A stretch of 64,000 bases of DNA from Bradyrhizobium prioriisuperbiae (GCF_032397745.1 NZ_CP135921.1:7304501-7368500), one strand, 5' to 3'. Shown: positions 49,303 to 60,373, counted from the stretch's first letter. Made by a program: numbers and translations. The notes: generated by a model from the letters alone, not told the origin.

Positions 49303-51063
49303 TCACTCGTCGTAGCTGACCGAGCCCCGGCTGGCACGCGTCACCAGCGTTTCGTCCGGTGCCGGCAGCGGTTTGCCGGAATCACGAAACTTGTTGGTGA
49401 TCGGATAGCGGCGGTCGCGGCCGAAATTCTTGCGCGTGACCTTCACACCCGGCGCGGCCTGGCGGCGCTTGTATTCCGCGATATTCAGCAGACGGTCGAC
49501 CCGCGCGACCGTTTCGCGATCGAATCCCGCGGCCACGATCGATGCCAGCGGCTCCTCGCGCTCAACCAGCCGCTCCAGGATGCCGTCGAGGACATCATAA
49601 GGCGGCAGCGAATCCTGATCGAGCTGGTTCTCACGCAACTCTGCCGTCGGCGGACGCGCGATGATGTTGGTCGGGATCACCTCGCCCGAGGGACCAAACG
49701 CACCGTGCGGTTTCCAGCTGTTGCGCAGGCTCGACAGCCGGAACACCTGGGTCTTGTAAAGATCCTTGATCGGATTGAAGCCGCCGTTCATGTCGCCATA
49801 CAGCGTGGCGTAACCGACCGACATTTCGGACTTGTTGCCGGTGGTCACCACCATCGCGCCCGACTTGTTCGAAATCGCCATCAGCAGCGTGCCACGGGTG
49901 CGCGCCTGCAGGTTCTCCTCGGTGATATCGCGGGCAAGCCCCTTGAACGGAACGGAGAGAATGTCCTCGAAACCGTTGACGGCCGCGGCGATCGGCAGGA
50001 TCTCGTAACTGAAGCCGAGCGCAGTCGCGAGTTTTGCGGCATCGTCAAGCGACACCTGCGCCGTGAAGCGGAACGGCAGCATGATGCCGCGCACCCGATC
50101 GGCTCCCAAGGCATCGACCGCGATCGCGGCACACAAGGCAGAATCGATGCCACCGGACACGCCGAGCAGGATGCCCGGGAAACCGGTCTTGTTGACGTAG
50201 TCGCGCAGCCCCAGCACGCAGGCGGCATAATCGCCTTCATCGTCGCCGATCGGCGGCGCGATCGGGCCCTCGCAGCGCCAGCCGTCGCTGGTTTTGCGCC
50301 AGCTCAGCGTGGTCAGGTTTTCTTCGAACGACGGAAGCTGCGCCGCCAGGGTGCGGTCGCCATGCAGCACGAATGACGCGCCGTCGAACACCAGTTCATC
50401 CTGGCCACCCACCTGGTTGACATAGATCAGCGGCAGGTCGCTTTCGGTGACACGCGCGACCGCCATGGAGAGCCGAATGTCGGTCTTGCCGCGGGCATAG
50501 GGCGAACCATTCGGCACGATAAGGATTTCCGCGCCGGTCTCGGCGAGACACTCGACGACGTTCTCGTACTCCGGGGATTCCTCCATCCAGGTGTCTTCGC
50601 AGATCGGTACCCCGATCCGCACGCCCCGGATCGTCACCGGGCCGGCGGCGGGCCCGCGCGCAAACACCCGCTTTTCATCGAAAACACCGTAGTTCGGCAG
50701 GTTGGCCTTGAAGCGCAGCGCCGCGATCCGGCCCTCGTCCAGCAGCGCGCAGGCGTTGTAGAGCTTGCCGTCCTCGACCCATGGCGAGCCGATCAGCACC
50801 GCCGGTCCGCCGTCGGCGGTCTCCCGGGCCAATTCCTCGACCGCCGCACGGCAAGCCGCCTGGAAAGCCGGCTTGAGCACCAGGTCCTCCGGGGGATAGC
50901 CGGCGACGAACAGCTCGGAAAAGACGATCAGGTCGGCGCCATCAGCCTTCGCCCGGGCCCTCGCCTCGCGGGCCTTGGCGGCATTGCCGGTGACATCGCC
51001 CACGATCGGGTTGAGCTGGGCAAGCGTGATGGTCAGCTTCGCGGATTCGGTCATGACCGTCAT
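49303..51063 (-). CDS. nadE: Glutamine-dependent NAD+ synthetase
   Basis: Two-domain enzyme of about 586 residues. The N-terminal nitrilase-type glutaminase (residues ~10-270) has the triad Glu in FSELFVAGYPPEDL, Lys in FKANLPNYGVF and Cys in GVPICEDTWM. The C-terminal synthetase has the PP-loop GVSGGIDSALCAA and the ATP/NaAD segment VVTTGNKSEMSVGYATLYGD. Starts at 51063 and 51054 are both possible; AAAGG precedes the first. It lies 37 bases downstream of dgkA and probably in the aroG-dgkA transcript. Confidence 0.93.
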   Translation of the reverse strand: MTVMTESAKLTITLAQLNPIVGDVTGNAAKAREARARAKADGADLIVFSELFVAGYPPEDLVLKPAFQAACRAAVEELARETADGGPAVLIGSPWVEDGKLYNACALLDEGRIAALRFKANLPNYGVFDEKRVFARGPAAGPVTIRGVRIGVPICEDTWMEESPEYENVVECLAETGAEILIVPNGSPYARGKTDIRLSMAVARVTESDLPLIYVNQVGGQDELVFDGASFVLHGDRTLAAQLPSFEENLTTLSWRKTSDGWRCEGPIAPPIGDDEGDYAACVLGLRDYVNKTGFPGILLGVSGGIDSALCAAIAVDALGADRVRGIMLPFRFTAQVSLDDAAKLATALGFSYEILPIAAAVNGFEDILSVPFKGLARDITEENLQARTRGTLLMAISNKSGAMVVTTGNKSEMSVGYATLYGDMNGGFNPIKDLYKTQVFRLSSLRNSWKPHGAFGPSGEVIPTNIIARPPTAELRENQLDQDSLPPYDVLDGILERLVEREEPLASIVAAGFDRETVARVDRLLNIAEYKRRQAAPGVKVTRKNFGRDRRYPITNKFRDSGKPLPAPDETLVTRASRGSVSYDE

Positions 51064-51100
51064 GTAGCCTTTCGGGTCGGCTTTTCGCAATTGCACACGC

Positions 51101-51472
51101 TCACAGGAGGCCTATGCGCTCCGCGATGGCGACCAGCCAGACCAGCCCCGCGATCACCAACGCCACCCCGACTGCCGCCGACCCCATATCCTTGACCCGC
51201 CCGATCTGGGGATCGTGCTCAGTGGTCAGCCGATCGGCAAGCTTTTCGATGGCTGTGTTGAGCAATTCGACGGTCAGCAGCAGCAGCACCACCGCAATGA
51301 GCTCGACGCGGCGAACCGCCGTGGTGCCGACGAACCAGGCCAGCGGCAGCGCGATCACCAGCGCCACCAACTCCTCGCGGATGGCCTGTTCGGACCGGGT
51401 CGCGAATGTCAGCCCATTCCAGGTGTTGATGCTGGCCCGCCAGAATCGCAGCAACCTAAAACTCCGCCTCAC
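51101..51472 (-). CDS. dgkA: Diacylglycerol kinase (prokaryotic DgkA)
   Basis: Small integral membrane kinase, 123 residues, three hydrophobic segments. The catalytic motif [13 protein letters not shown] followed by [13 protein letters not shown] is intact. It recycles diacylglycerol released during envelope glycan or phospholipid transfer. The start overlaps the DAHP synthase stop (ATGA). Confidence 0.94.
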   Translation of the reverse strand: MRRSFRLLRFWRASINTWNGLTFATRSEQAIREELVALVIALPLAWFVGTTAVRRVELIAVVLLLLTVELLNTAIEKLADRLTTEHDPQIGRVKDMGSAAVGVALVIAGLVWLVAIAERIGLL

Positions 51473-52857
51473 ATTCCCGATGCGACCGGCATCGGCCTGA
51501 CCTTGCCGGCGCGGGACTGCTTGAGCAATTCGGCGATCAGGAAAGCCATGTCGATCGACTGCTCGGCGTTAAGGCGCGGATCGCAGACCGTGTGATAACG
51601 GTCGTTGAGGTCCTCATCGGTGATGGCGCGCGCGCCGCCGATGCATTCGGTCACGTCCTGCCCCGTCATCTCCAGATGCACACCGCCGGCGTGGGTGCCT
51701 TCCGCAGCGTGGATGGTGAAGAACGACTTCACTTCCGACAGGATGCGATCGAAGGGCCGGGTCTTGTAGCCGCTGGTGGCGGTGATGGTGTTGCCGTGCA
51801 TCGGATCGCACGACCAGACCACGGAACGGCCCTCGCGCTGCACGGCGCGGATCAGGCCCGGCAAATGATCACCGATCTTTTCGGCACCGAAACGGTTGAT
51901 CAGCGTCAACCGTCCCGGCTCGTTGTCCGGATTGAGAACGTCGATCAGCTTCAGCAGCTCCTCCGGCTTCAGCGATGGGCCGCATTTCAAACCGATCGGA
52001 TTCTTGATGCCGCGGAAGTATTCGATGTGACCATGGTCGAGCTGCCGCGTGCGGTCGCCGATCCAGATCATATGTCCAGACGTGGCGTACCAATCGCCGG
52101 TCATGGAATCGACGCGCGTAAACGCCTGCTCGTATCCCAGCAGCAACGCCTCATGGCTGGTGTAGAAGTCCGTCGCGCGCAACTCCGGATGGCTTTCGAG
52201 GTCAAGACCGCAGGCGCGCATGAAATTCAGCGCCTCCGAAATGCGATCCGCCAGTTCCTTGTAACGGCGGGACTGCGGTGAGTCCTTGAGGAAACCGAGC
52301 ATCCACTGGTGCACGCTGCCGAGATTGGCGAAGCCGCCGGTCGCGAACGCGCGCAGCAGGTTCAGTGTTGCCGCCGACTGGCGATACGCCATCATCTGCC
52401 GCTGCGGATCGGGCATGCGGGCTTCCGGCGTGAACGCGATGTCATTGACGATGTCGCCGCGATAGCTCGGCAGCTCGACGCCATTGATCTTCTCGGTCGG
52501 CGACGAGCGCGGCTTGGCGAACTGGCCGGCGATGCGGCCGACCTTCACCACCGGCAGCGCGCCGGCGTAGGTCAGCACCACCGCCATCTGCAGCAGCACC
52601 CGGAAGAAATCGCGGATGTTGTTGGCGCCATGCTCGGCGAAACTCTCGGCGCAGTCGCCGCCCTGCAGCAGAAATGCCTCACCGGCGGCAACCCGAGCTA
52701 GCGCCTTCTTCAGGTTGCGAGCCTCGCCCGCGAAAACCAGTGGTGGAAACGTTGCAAGCTGCGCCTCGACCTCGGCCAGGGCCTTGGGGTCCGGATACTC
52801 CGGCACCTGCACGACAGGCTTGCTGCGCCAGCTCTCGGGTGTCCACCGCTCGGACAT
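51469..52857 (-). CDS. aroG: 3-deoxy-7-phosphoheptulonate synthase, class II
   Basis: First enzyme of the shikimate pathway, plant/mycobacterial type II, 462 residues. [13 protein letters not shown] carries the metal Cys; [11 protein letters not shown] and [20 protein letters not shown] carry metal His and Glu; and [16 protein letters not shown] is near the C-terminus. The AGGAG site fixes the start at 52857. It is the first gene of the aroG-dgkA-nadE unit. Confidence 0.94.
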   Translation of the reverse strand: MSERWTPESWRSKPVVQVPEYPDPKALAEVEAQLATFPPLVFAGEARNLKKALARVAAGEAFLLQGGDCAESFAEHGANNIRDFFRVLLQMAVVLTYAGALPVVKVGRIAGQFAKPRSSPTEKINGVELPSYRGDIVNDIAFTPEARMPDPQRQMMAYRQSAATLNLLRAFATGGFANLGSVHQWMLGFLKDSPQSRRYKELADRISEALNFMRACGLDLESHPELRATDFYTSHEALLLGYEQAFTRVDSMTGDWYATSGHMIWIGDRTRQLDHGHIEYFRGIKNPIGLKCGPSLKPEELLKLIDVLNPDNEPGRLTLINRFGAEKIGDHLPGLIRAVQREGRSVVWSCDPMHGNTITATSGYKTRPFDRILSEVKSFFTIHAAEGTHAGGVHLEMTGQDVTECIGGARAITDEDLNDRYHTVCDPRLNAEQSIDMAFLIAELLKQSRAGKVRPMPVASGM

Positions 52858-53036
52858 GGTCAGCTCCTGAAAAACACCAGCCCGCAAAGCAATTTAAGGA
52901 CATATCGGGCCGCGTGGCGGCGGTTATACACAGGCTGGTCCCGAACCGCTAGTTGCAATTCGGCGTGGTAAGTCAATGCCTTGCAGGGAAAGCCAAATTG
53001 ACGCTAATTTAGCCGTGGGGACGACGGGGGTTTACT

Positions 53037-53975
53037 GTGGCTGACGCTGTCCTGGACGATGTTTTCATCGACGATTTTCAATTGCCGGCGGAAGACGGAT
53101 TTTTACTGGCCGCCACGATCTACATGCCGCGCGGACCAAAACTCCACGCAGTGCTGATCAGCTCGGCCGCGGCCGTTCCGCGGAAGGTCTACAAGGGTCT
53201 CGCGAGCTACCTCGCGTCGCGTGGCTGCGTGGTGTTGACCTACGACTACCGCGGCATCGGCGGCTCGCGGCCGAAGTCACTCGCCGGCTTCAACGCCAGG
53301 ATGGCGGACTGGGCCGAGAAGGATGCGACCAGCGCGGTCAGCTGGATGCGGGCGCGCTACAAGACCCTGCCGCTGAACTATGTGGGCCATTCCTTCGGTG
53401 GCCAGGCGCTGGGGCTGCTGCACAACAACGACCAGATCGCACGCGCGCTTCTGGTGGCCTCGCAAGCCGCATATTGGAAATTCTTCACGCCACCGGAAAG
53501 CTATCGCGTCTTCGCGCTGATGAACATCATTGGGAAACCCATCGCAAACATCATGGGCTACGTTCCCGGCAAGATCGGCCTGGGCGAAGATATGCCCAAG
53601 GGTGTTTTTCTGCAGTGGGCCCGATGGGTGAAAAGCGAACGCTATTACTTCGACGATGCCTCGCTCGCGGCAGCGCTGGCGAACTATGCGAATTACCGCA
53701 GACCGCTGCGGGCTTTGTGCATCGACGACGACCCCTGGGCAACGCGGCCTGCAGTTGATCTGCTGTGCTCCGCCTTCAAGGCGACATCGCCGGATATCGT
53801 CACCATCAAGCCTGCGGACACCGGCGCCACGTCGATCGGCCATTTCGGCTTCTTCCGGCCGGAGCATCGCGACACGCTTTGGAAAAACGCGGCGGACTGG
53901 CTTCTGACAAGCCAGGCCACAGGCCAGATCAGCAGCGAGGCTCTCCCGCGTTATTCCGCCGCTTCGCGCACGTAG
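53037..53975 (+). CDS. Alpha/beta hydrolase (YheT/serine aminopeptidase-like)
   Basis: A 312-residue alpha/beta hydrolase. The nucleophile elbow is NYVGHSFGGQ (S119), the oxyanion-region Asp loop is LTYDYRGIGGSRP, the acid is presumably in CIDDDPWATRP, and the catalytic His is in TSIGHFGFFRPEH. The GTG start at 53037 gives the family length. Substrate is unknown. Its 3' end overlaps the gor gene on the opposite strand by 25 bases. It is divergent from aroG. Confidence 0.85.
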   Translation: MADAVLDDVFIDDFQLPAEDGFLLAATIYMPRGPKLHAVLISSAAAVPRKVYKGLASYLASRGCVVLTYDYRGIGGSRPKSLAGFNARMADWAEKDATSAVSWMRARYKTLPLNYVGHSFGGQALGLLHNNDQIARALLVASQAAYWKFFTPPESYRVFALMNIIGKPIANIMGYVPGKIGLGEDMPKGVFLQWARWVKSERYYFDDASLAAALANYANYRRPLRALCIDDDPWATRPAVDLLCSAFKATSPDIVTIKPADTGATSIGHFGFFRPEHRDTLWKNAADWLLTSQATGQISSEALPRYSAASRT

Positions 53976-55336
53976 CGGGCAAACGGCTTGCGCATGGTGA
54001 CGAGCTCTTCGGCGGCCGTCGGGTGGACCGCGATGGTCGCATCGAAGTCCGCCTTGGTCGCCTTCAGCTTGACCGCAACGCCGACCACCTGGATGATTTC
54101 GCCGGCTTCCGGGCCAACGATGTGACAGCCGAGCACGCGATCGCTGATCCCGTCGACGATCAGCTTCATCAGGATGCGGGTGTCGCGGCCGGACAATGTC
54201 GCCTTCATCGGCCGGAATTCGGCCTTGTAGACATCGACATGGCTGTGACGCGCCCGCGCCTCGGCCTCGGTCAGCCCCACGGTGCCGACCTCGGGCTGCG
54301 AGAACACCGCGGTCGGGATGTCAGCGTGGTCGACGCGGGTCGGCCGGTTGCCGAATATGGTGTCCGCGAACGCATGACCTTCCCGGATGGCGACGGGTGT
54401 CAAATTCACGCGATTCGTGACGTCGCCAACCGCATAGATATGGGGCACGGAGGTCTGCGAATAGCCATCGACCGTGATGCCGCCGTTTTTCGGATTGATG
54501 GCGACCCCGGCCTTCTCCAGACCGAGATTGGCAACGTTGGGATGGCGGCCGATCGCAAACATCACCTGGTCTGACGTGACGCTGGAGCCGTTCGACAGAT
54601 GCGAGGTGTACTCGTCGCCATGCCGGTCTACCTTGCTAACGGTGCATCCGGTCAGGATGTTGATGCCGGCCTTCTCCATTTCCGCGCGCAGATGCTTGCG
54701 GACGTCCTCGTCAAAACCGCGCAGAATGTTGTCGCCGCGATACACCAGCGTCACGTCGCTGCCCATGCCGGCGAAGATGCCGGCGAACTCCAGTGCGATG
54801 TAGCCACCGCCCTGGATCACGATGCGCCGCGGCTGCTTCGGCAGATAAAACACCTCGTTCGAGGAGATCACGTGCTCGATGCCTGGAATGGCGGTGCCAT
54901 GATTGGGTGCAGCACCGGTAGCGACCAGGATGTATTTCGAACGAACGCTCTCCCCGCTCGACAATCGCAGCGTATGGGCGTCTTCGAACACGGCGCGCGC
55001 CTTGACGATGCGAGCGCCGGACTTTTCAACGTTGCTGATATAGGCGGCTTCGAGCCGGGCGATTTCCTTGTCCTTGTTGGTAATCAGCGTCGCCCAGTCG
55101 AACGTCGCTGACGGAATCGACCAGCCGAAACCGGCGGCGTCCTCGATCTCGTGGTGCACGTGGGATGCGTAGACCAGAAGTTTTTTTGGCACGCATCCCC
55201 GGATCACGCAGGTGCCGCCGACGCGATATTCCTCGGCCACCATCACCCGTGCGCCGTAGTCGGCGGCGATCCGCGCGGCGCGCACGCCGCCGGATCCGCC
55301 ACCGATCACGAACAGGTCGAGATCGAAATCAGCCAT
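53951..55336 (-). CDS. gor: Glutathione-disulfide reductase
   Basis: A 461-residue FAD/NADPH disulfide reductase. The FAD motif FVIGGGSGGVRAARIAAD is at the N-terminus, the redox pair is GGTCVIRGCVPKKLL (C43, C48), and the second Rossmann motif is VIQGGGYIALEFAGIFAGMG. The C-terminal dimer interface supplies the catalytic His and Glu (IAVHPTAAEELVTM). The NADPH-type loop VYRGDNILRGFDEDVRKH supports gor rather than lipoamide dehydrogenase. It maintains reduced glutathione in the cytoplasm. It follows the DUF2059 gene by 17 bases. Confidence 0.94.
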   Translation of the reverse strand: MADFDLDLFVIGGGSGGVRAARIAADYGARVMVAEEYRVGGTCVIRGCVPKKLLVYASHVHHEIEDAAGFGWSIPSATFDWATLITNKDKEIARLEAAYISNVEKSGARIVKARAVFEDAHTLRLSSGESVRSKYILVATGAAPNHGTAIPGIEHVISSNEVFYLPKQPRRIVIQGGGYIALEFAGIFAGMGSDVTLVYRGDNILRGFDEDVRKHLRAEMEKAGINILTGCTVSKVDRHGDEYTSHLSNGSSVTSDQVMFAIGRHPNVANLGLEKAGVAINPKNGGITVDGYSQTSVPHIYAVGDVTNRVNLTPVAIREGHAFADTIFGNRPTRVDHADIPTAVFSQPEVGTVGLTEAEARARHSHVDVYKAEFRPMKATLSGRDTRILMKLIVDGISDRVLGCHIVGPEAGEIIQVVGVAVKLKATKADFDATIAVHPTAAEELVTMRKPFARYVREAAE

Positions 55337-55353
55337 TGGTGTTTGCTCCGCGA

Positions 55354-55878
55354 TCAGATCTCTTTGCCGCGAGCCCGCATTTCAGCCCGGAACTTGGCTG
55401 CGACTTCGTTCGAAAACGCGCCGGCCCAGTCGTTCATGAAGGCAAGGCTGCCGGTGATCGACTTCGGCTCCTGGTCGAGAAACTTCTGGCCCAGCGGCGA
55501 CTTGTAGAAGGTGACCAGATCCTTCAATTCCTGCTCGGTGAAGTTGGTCGCATAGATCAGCGCCATCGCCTTGGCGATGTCGTCACGGCGGCTGGCCAGT
55601 TCGCCGGCAAGCTTGACGGAGACTTCGTCGAGATCCTTCTGATAGTTCAGATTGTTCTGAAGGATGGCATCCTTGGTCCGCTGGATCACGGTCGGAACGA
55701 TGTTCTGATAGACCGTGCTCGCCTTCTTGATGGCCAGCAGCTCGGTCGCAGCTGCCACCGCGCTTGCAGGGGGCGGCGGCGGCGAGGCCGCAGCCTTGGG
55801 AGCCTGGGCCCGCGCGCTCACCACGCTCAACGCGAGGCCGAACCCGACGGCCAGCAGTGTTTTCGAAACCTTCATCAT
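55354..55878 (-). CDS. DUF2059-domain periplasmic protein
   Basis: A 174-residue secreted protein. The signal peptide (SKTLLAVGFGLALSVVSARAQ) is followed by a Pro/Ala linker and a helical DUF2059 domain (TNFTEQELKDLVTFYKSPLGQKFLDQEP), a segment recognisable across proteobacteria. Function is unknown. An AGGAG site seven bases upstream supports the ATG at 55878 (a second ATG follows directly). It lies between rpiA and gor on the same strand, a neighbourhood I recall from Bradyrhizobium relatives. Confidence 0.85.
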   Translation of the reverse strand: MMKVSKTLLAVGFGLALSVVSARAQAPKAAASPPPPPASAVAAATELLAIKKASTVYQNIVPTVIQRTKDAILQNNLNYQKDLDEVSVKLAGELASRRDDIAKAMALIYATNFTEQELKDLVTFYKSPLGQKFLDQEPKSITGSLAFMNDWAGAFSNEVAAKFRAEMRARGKEI

Positions 55879-55901
55879 TCCGCTTCTCCTTGACACGCGG
55901 C

Positions 55902-56600
55902 TCAGGGCCGCTCGATCGATCGAATTCCTGTCGGGCCCGCAAGCACCACTGTTGTCGCGAGCCTTATAAACAAGCCGTGCTCGACAACCCCTGGTATGGC
56001 GGCGAGCGACCGCGCCAGCGCAGCGGCATCGGGGATCGCCCCGAGATGGGCGTCGACAATCCAGTGGCCACCATCGGTGACAAAACCATGGCCATCCCGG
56101 CCTTTTCGAAGGTCCAGCCCCCCGGAAACGCCGTTGGCAGCGAAGGCGTCGGTGATCGCACGACGGGTCGCCGCGAGGCCGAATGGAATGACTTCAATCG
56201 GCAATGGAAAGCGGCCGAGCCGTTCCACCCATTTCGAATCGTCGGCGATCACGATCATGCGATCCGATGATGCAGCCACGATCTTTTCGCGCAGCAGTGC
56301 TCCGCCGCCGCCCTTGATCAAGTTGAGCTGGGGATCGACCTCGTCCGCGCCGTCGACCGTCAGATCGAGCCGCTCGAGTTCGTCGAGCGTGCTCAAAGGA
56401 ACGCCGCAACGCTCCGCATCGGCCCGGGTGGCTTCCGAGGTCGGTACACCAACGACGTTAAGCCCCGCCCGGACTTTTTCTCCCAGCAGTTCCACAAAAT
56501 GCTTGGCCGTGGATCCGGTGCCCAGCCCGAGTTTCATGCCGTCGCGCACGTGGTCGAGCGCGCGTGCTGCCGCCTGCCGTTTCAGCTCATCCATGGTCAT
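55902..56600 (-). CDS. rpiA: Ribose-5-phosphate isomerase A
   Basis: A 232-residue aldose-ketose isomerase of the pentose phosphate pathway. The phosphate-binding [17 protein letters not shown], the catalytic-acid region [31 protein letters not shown] (Asp, Lys and Glu present; written in family order) and the C-terminal helices are intact. It is the first gene of the rpiA-DUF2059-gor set. Confidence 0.94.
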   Translation of the reverse strand: MTMDELKRQAAARALDHVRDGMKLGLGTGSTAKHFVELLGEKVRAGLNVVGVPTSEATRADAERCGVPLSTLDELERLDLTVDGADEVDPQLNLIKGGGGALLREKIVAASSDRMIVIADDSKWVERLGRFPLPIEVIPFGLAATRRAITDAFAANGVSGGLDLRKGRDGHGFVTDGGHWIVDAHLGAIPDAAALARSLAAIPGVVEHGLFIRLATTVVLAGPTGIRSIERP

Positions 56601-56768
56601 CGAACGATCCTCTGCGGGAAAGACCGGGCCGACGGCCGCCGCTCCGGAGGCGCATATCTAGCCTCGATTTGCGGCGAGGAACAGGGCCGCGGCGGCCCTT
56701 TCACAGCCCTTCTGCGGTCCGATATTTCCGTGCTTGCGCGGTGGCACAAGTCCCGCTAGCGATCCCGT

Positions 56769-57446
56769 ATGACTGCATTTCCCCTTATTGTTTTCGACCT
56801 CGACGGCACGCTGGTCGACACCGCGCCCGATCTGATCGGCGCCCTGAATTTCATCCTCGATCGCGAGGGATTGGCGCCACTTCCCTTCGCCGCCGCGCGG
56901 AAGATGATCGGCGCCGGCGCCCGCCGCCTGCTCGAGCGCGGCCTGGAGGCAGAGGGCCGCTCGCTGGGGCCGGACGACCTCGACCGGCTGACGCGCGATT
57001 TTATCGCCTACTACGCCGACCATATCGCCGACCTGTCGCGTCCGTTTGACGGGCTCACCGACGCCCTGGACGAGCTGGCTGCGCGTGGGGCCAAATTCGC
57101 CGTCTGCACCAACAAACTGGAATGGCTCTCCAAACGGCTGCTCGATCAATTGGAGCTGAGCCCCCGGTTTGCCGCCATTTGCGGGGCCGACACCTTCGGC
57201 GTCAGCAAGCCGGATCCGGTGATCCTGCGCCAGACCGTGGCACGCGCCGGCGGCAGCCTTGCGTCGACCATCATGGTCGGAGATGCCGGCACGGATATCG
57301 GTGTCGCACGGCGGGCCGGCGTTCCGGTCATCGGCGTGACCTTCGGTTACACCGAAACTCCGATCGAGGAGCTCAAGCCGGATATCATTATCTCTCACAT
57401 GCGGGACCTGCCGAAGGCGGTTGGCCGCCTTCTGTCTCTGGCCTAA
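56769..57446 (+). CDS. gph: Phosphoglycolate phosphatase (HAD family)
   Basis: A 225-residue HAD-superfamily phosphatase. Motif I is IVFDLDGTLVDTAPD, motif II is VCTNK, motif III includes GVSKPDP and motif IV is MVGDAGTDIGVARRAGV. The cap domain lies at residues ~15-85. It removes 2-phosphoglycolate; related sugar-phosphate substrates cannot be excluded. It is divergent from rpiA. Confidence 0.92.
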   Translation: MTAFPLIVFDLDGTLVDTAPDLIGALNFILDREGLAPLPFAAARKMIGAGARRLLERGLEAEGRSLGPDDLDRLTRDFIAYYADHIADLSRPFDGLTDALDELAARGAKFAVCTNKLEWLSKRLLDQLELSPRFAAICGADTFGVSKPDPVILRQTVARAGGSLASTIMVGDAGTDIGVARRAGVPVIGVTFGYTETPIEELKPDIIISHMRDLPKAVGRLLSLA

Positions 57447-57457
57447 GGGCTTAACTA

Positions 57458-57483
57458 ACTGAAATTCAGTCACATTTAATGTG
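57458..57483. promoter_or_regulatory. Two contiguous 13-base perfect palindromes
   Basis: ACTGAA-A-TTCAGT is followed directly by CACATT-T-AATGTG, each a 6-base perfect inverted repeat around a central base. They lie 11 bases after the gph stop and about 125 bases before the lipoprotein gene. They could be adjacent operators, or small AU-rich hairpins at the gph 3' end; no GC stem or T-run supports a terminator. Confidence 0.5.
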
Positions 57484-57608
57484 GTATTTACGCACCATCG
57501 TTAACCTTTTCTGAATACCTTGTTCACCAAACGTTGCGCAGGCCGAATGACACTCTTATGGTCCGCGCGGGGACTGTGGCGGCTTGCCGCAACAAGAGAC
57601 GGTGGATC

Positions 57609-58073
57609 ATGCGTCGCGTTATACTTATCGCCGGTGCAAGCCTTTGGCTTGCCGGCTGTGGCTCTATATCAACGCCATCAATGGACTTTCTCAAGTCGAC
57701 ACCGCCGAGCGCGACGGTGCGGCTCGAATCGGTTCCGCCAGGAGCGGATGCCCGCACATCAGTGGGGCCCGGCTGTAAAACGCCGTGCGCCGTATCGGTC
57801 CAGGCAACAGACAATTTCACTGTCAGCTATACGCTGGATAAATATGAGCCGCAGACCGTTGCCGTGCAGGTCTTGCGACAGGGTGGAGACTTCGGAAGCG
57901 GCGTCTCGGTGACGACCGATCCGAATCCGGTGTTCGCCGAGCTGCAGCCCGCGGCTCCGCCCAAGCGGGCGATCAAGAGACCCGCCAAGAAGCGCGCTCC
58001 GAAGGCCACTGCGGCCCCGGCGGCGGCACCCGCCCCTGCTGCCGACAGCGCGTTCCCTCCACCGACCCGCTAA
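57609..58073 (+). CDS. Lipoprotein with PEGA-like domain and basic tail
   Basis: A 154-residue lipoprotein. The signal MRRVILIAGASLWLAGCGS has a clear lipobox (LAGC; lipidated Cys about residue 17). Residues ~35-105 (ATVRLESVPPGADARTS, CKTPCAVSV) look like a PEGA-type beta-sandwich. The C-terminal ~40 residues are Lys/Pro/Ala-rich (AIKRPAKKRAPKATAAP). The start is the Met directly before the signal; a longer frame was rejected. It may sit in the outer or inner membrane; function is unknown. Confidence 0.78.
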   Translation: MRRVILIAGASLWLAGCGSISTPSMDFLKSTPPSATVRLESVPPGADARTSVGPGCKTPCAVSVQATDNFTVSYTLDKYEPQTVAVQVLRQGGDFGSGVSVTTDPNPVFAELQPAAPPKRAIKRPAKKRAPKATAAPAAAPAPAADSAFPPPTR

Positions 58074-58133
58074 AACGGCTCGGGGGTCCGGAACTGATTG
58101 TATGCCAGCCGGCTGATGCTTACATTGTGATAA

Positions 58134-58149
58134 GCGGCCTTCGGGCCGC
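58134..58149 (+). promoter_or_regulatory. GCGGCC-TTCG-GGCCGC hairpin 30 bases before moaA
   Basis: A perfect 6-pair GC stem closed by a UUCG tetraloop, an exceptionally stable RNA hairpin, ending 29 bases upstream of the moaA ATG. No T-run follows. It may protect or regulate the moaA leader, or mark the end of the lipoprotein transcript. It does not match the Moco riboswitch layout that I know. Confidence 0.5.
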
Positions 58150-58178
58150 GGCTCACACCATTGCGTCAGGCCAGCTGG

Positions 58179-59195
58179 ATGAACGGACCTTTTCTGCCGG
58201 AAATGATGACCGATCCGTTCGGCCGCACCATCAGCTATCTGCGGGTGTCGGTGACCGACCGCTGCGACCTGCGCTGCTTTTATTGCATGTCGGAAGACAT
58301 GACCTTTCTTCCCAAAGCCGATCTGCTCACGCTCGAAGAGCTTGACCGGCTCTGTTCGGCATTCATCGCCAAGGGCGTCAGAAAATTGCGGCTGACCGGC
58401 GGCGAACCGCTGGTCCGCCGCAACGTGATGTTACTGGTGCGGTCGCTGTCGCGCCATCTCTCGACCGGAGACCTGGACGAGCTGACGCTGACCACCAACG
58501 GCTCGCAGCTGGCCAGGTTTGCCGACGAACTCGCCGCATGTGGTGTTCGCCGCATCAATGTTTCGCTGGACACGCTGGATCCGGCCAAATTCCGCGCCAT
58601 CACGCGCTGGGGCGATCTGGACAAGGTGCTGGCCGGCATCGAAGCCGCCCGCGCCGCCGGCCTCAAGGTCAAGATCAATGCGGTCGCGCTCAAGAACATG
58701 AACGAAGACGAGATTCCGTCTCTGATACAGTGGGCGCACGGCAAGGACATGGACCTGACGCTGATCGAGGTCATGCCGATGGGTGAGATCGGTGAAGGCC
58801 GCATCGACCAGTATGTGCCGCTGTCATTGCTGCGAGCCCGTCTCGCCACCCAATACACCTTGACCGATCTCGACGAGAGCACGGGTGGACCGGCGCGTTA
58901 TGTGCGTGTCGCAGAAACCGGCGGCAAGCTCGGCTTCATCACGCCGATGACCCATAATTTCTGCGAATCCTGCAACCGGGTCCGCATTACCTGCACCGGC
59001 ACGATTCATACCTGCCTTGGCCACGAAGACGCGTCCGATTTGCGCAAACCGTTGCGGGCGTCCCCCGACAACGATCTTCTCAATGCCACTATCGATCGTG
59101 CGATCGGCCTCAAGCCCAAGGGGCACGACTTCATCATCGATCGCCGCCACAACCGGCCGAGCGTCAGCCGCCATATGAGCGTCACCGGCGGCTGA
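58179..59195 (+). CDS. moaA: GTP 3',8-cyclase MoaA
   Basis: Radical-SAM enzyme starting molybdenum cofactor synthesis, 338 residues. The SAM cluster motif is [14 protein letters not shown] (CxxxCxxC). The substrate cluster Cys are in [15 protein letters not shown] and TCLGHE. The protein ends in the Gly-Gly needed for SAM-dependent catalysis (MSVTGG). The ATG at 58179 follows AGG at good spacing; a TTG-initiated longer frame is less likely. It acts with MoaC (not in this window). Confidence 0.95.
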   Translation: MNGPFLPEMMTDPFGRTISYLRVSVTDRCDLRCFYCMSEDMTFLPKADLLTLEELDRLCSAFIAKGVRKLRLTGGEPLVRRNVMLLVRSLSRHLSTGDLDELTLTTNGSQLARFADELAACGVRRINVSLDTLDPAKFRAITRWGDLDKVLAGIEAARAAGLKVKINAVALKNMNEDEIPSLIQWAHGKDMDLTLIEVMPMGEIGEGRIDQYVPLSLLRARLATQYTLTDLDESTGGPARYVRVAETGGKLGFITPMTHNFCESCNRVRITCTGTIHTCLGHEDASDLRKPLRASPDNDLLNATIDRAIGLKPKGHDFIIDRRHNRPSVSRHMSVTGG

Positions 59196-59237
59196 GTCCC
59201 GCCCCTCTTTTCGCTGGCACACACCATCAGATAACAA

Positions 59238-59263
59238 AAAGCCCGGCCGCGAGGCCGGGCTTT
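59238..59263. terminator. Bidirectional intrinsic terminator between moaA and dctP-like gene
   Basis: AAAGCCCGGCC-gcga-GGCCGGGCTTT, an 11-base perfect stem including the A/T ends, located between two convergent genes. A and T runs at the outer ends give a U-tract in either direction, so it can stop both transcripts. Confidence 0.88.
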
Positions 59264-59284
59264 CCGTTTGATCCAGGCGCCTGA

Positions 59285-60373
<1,089 letters not shown>

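Noticed and set aside
58074..58178. Moco riboswitch upstream of moaA
   Set aside because: The gap is about 105 bases and shows only one simple hairpin, not the multi-stem Moco RNA layout.
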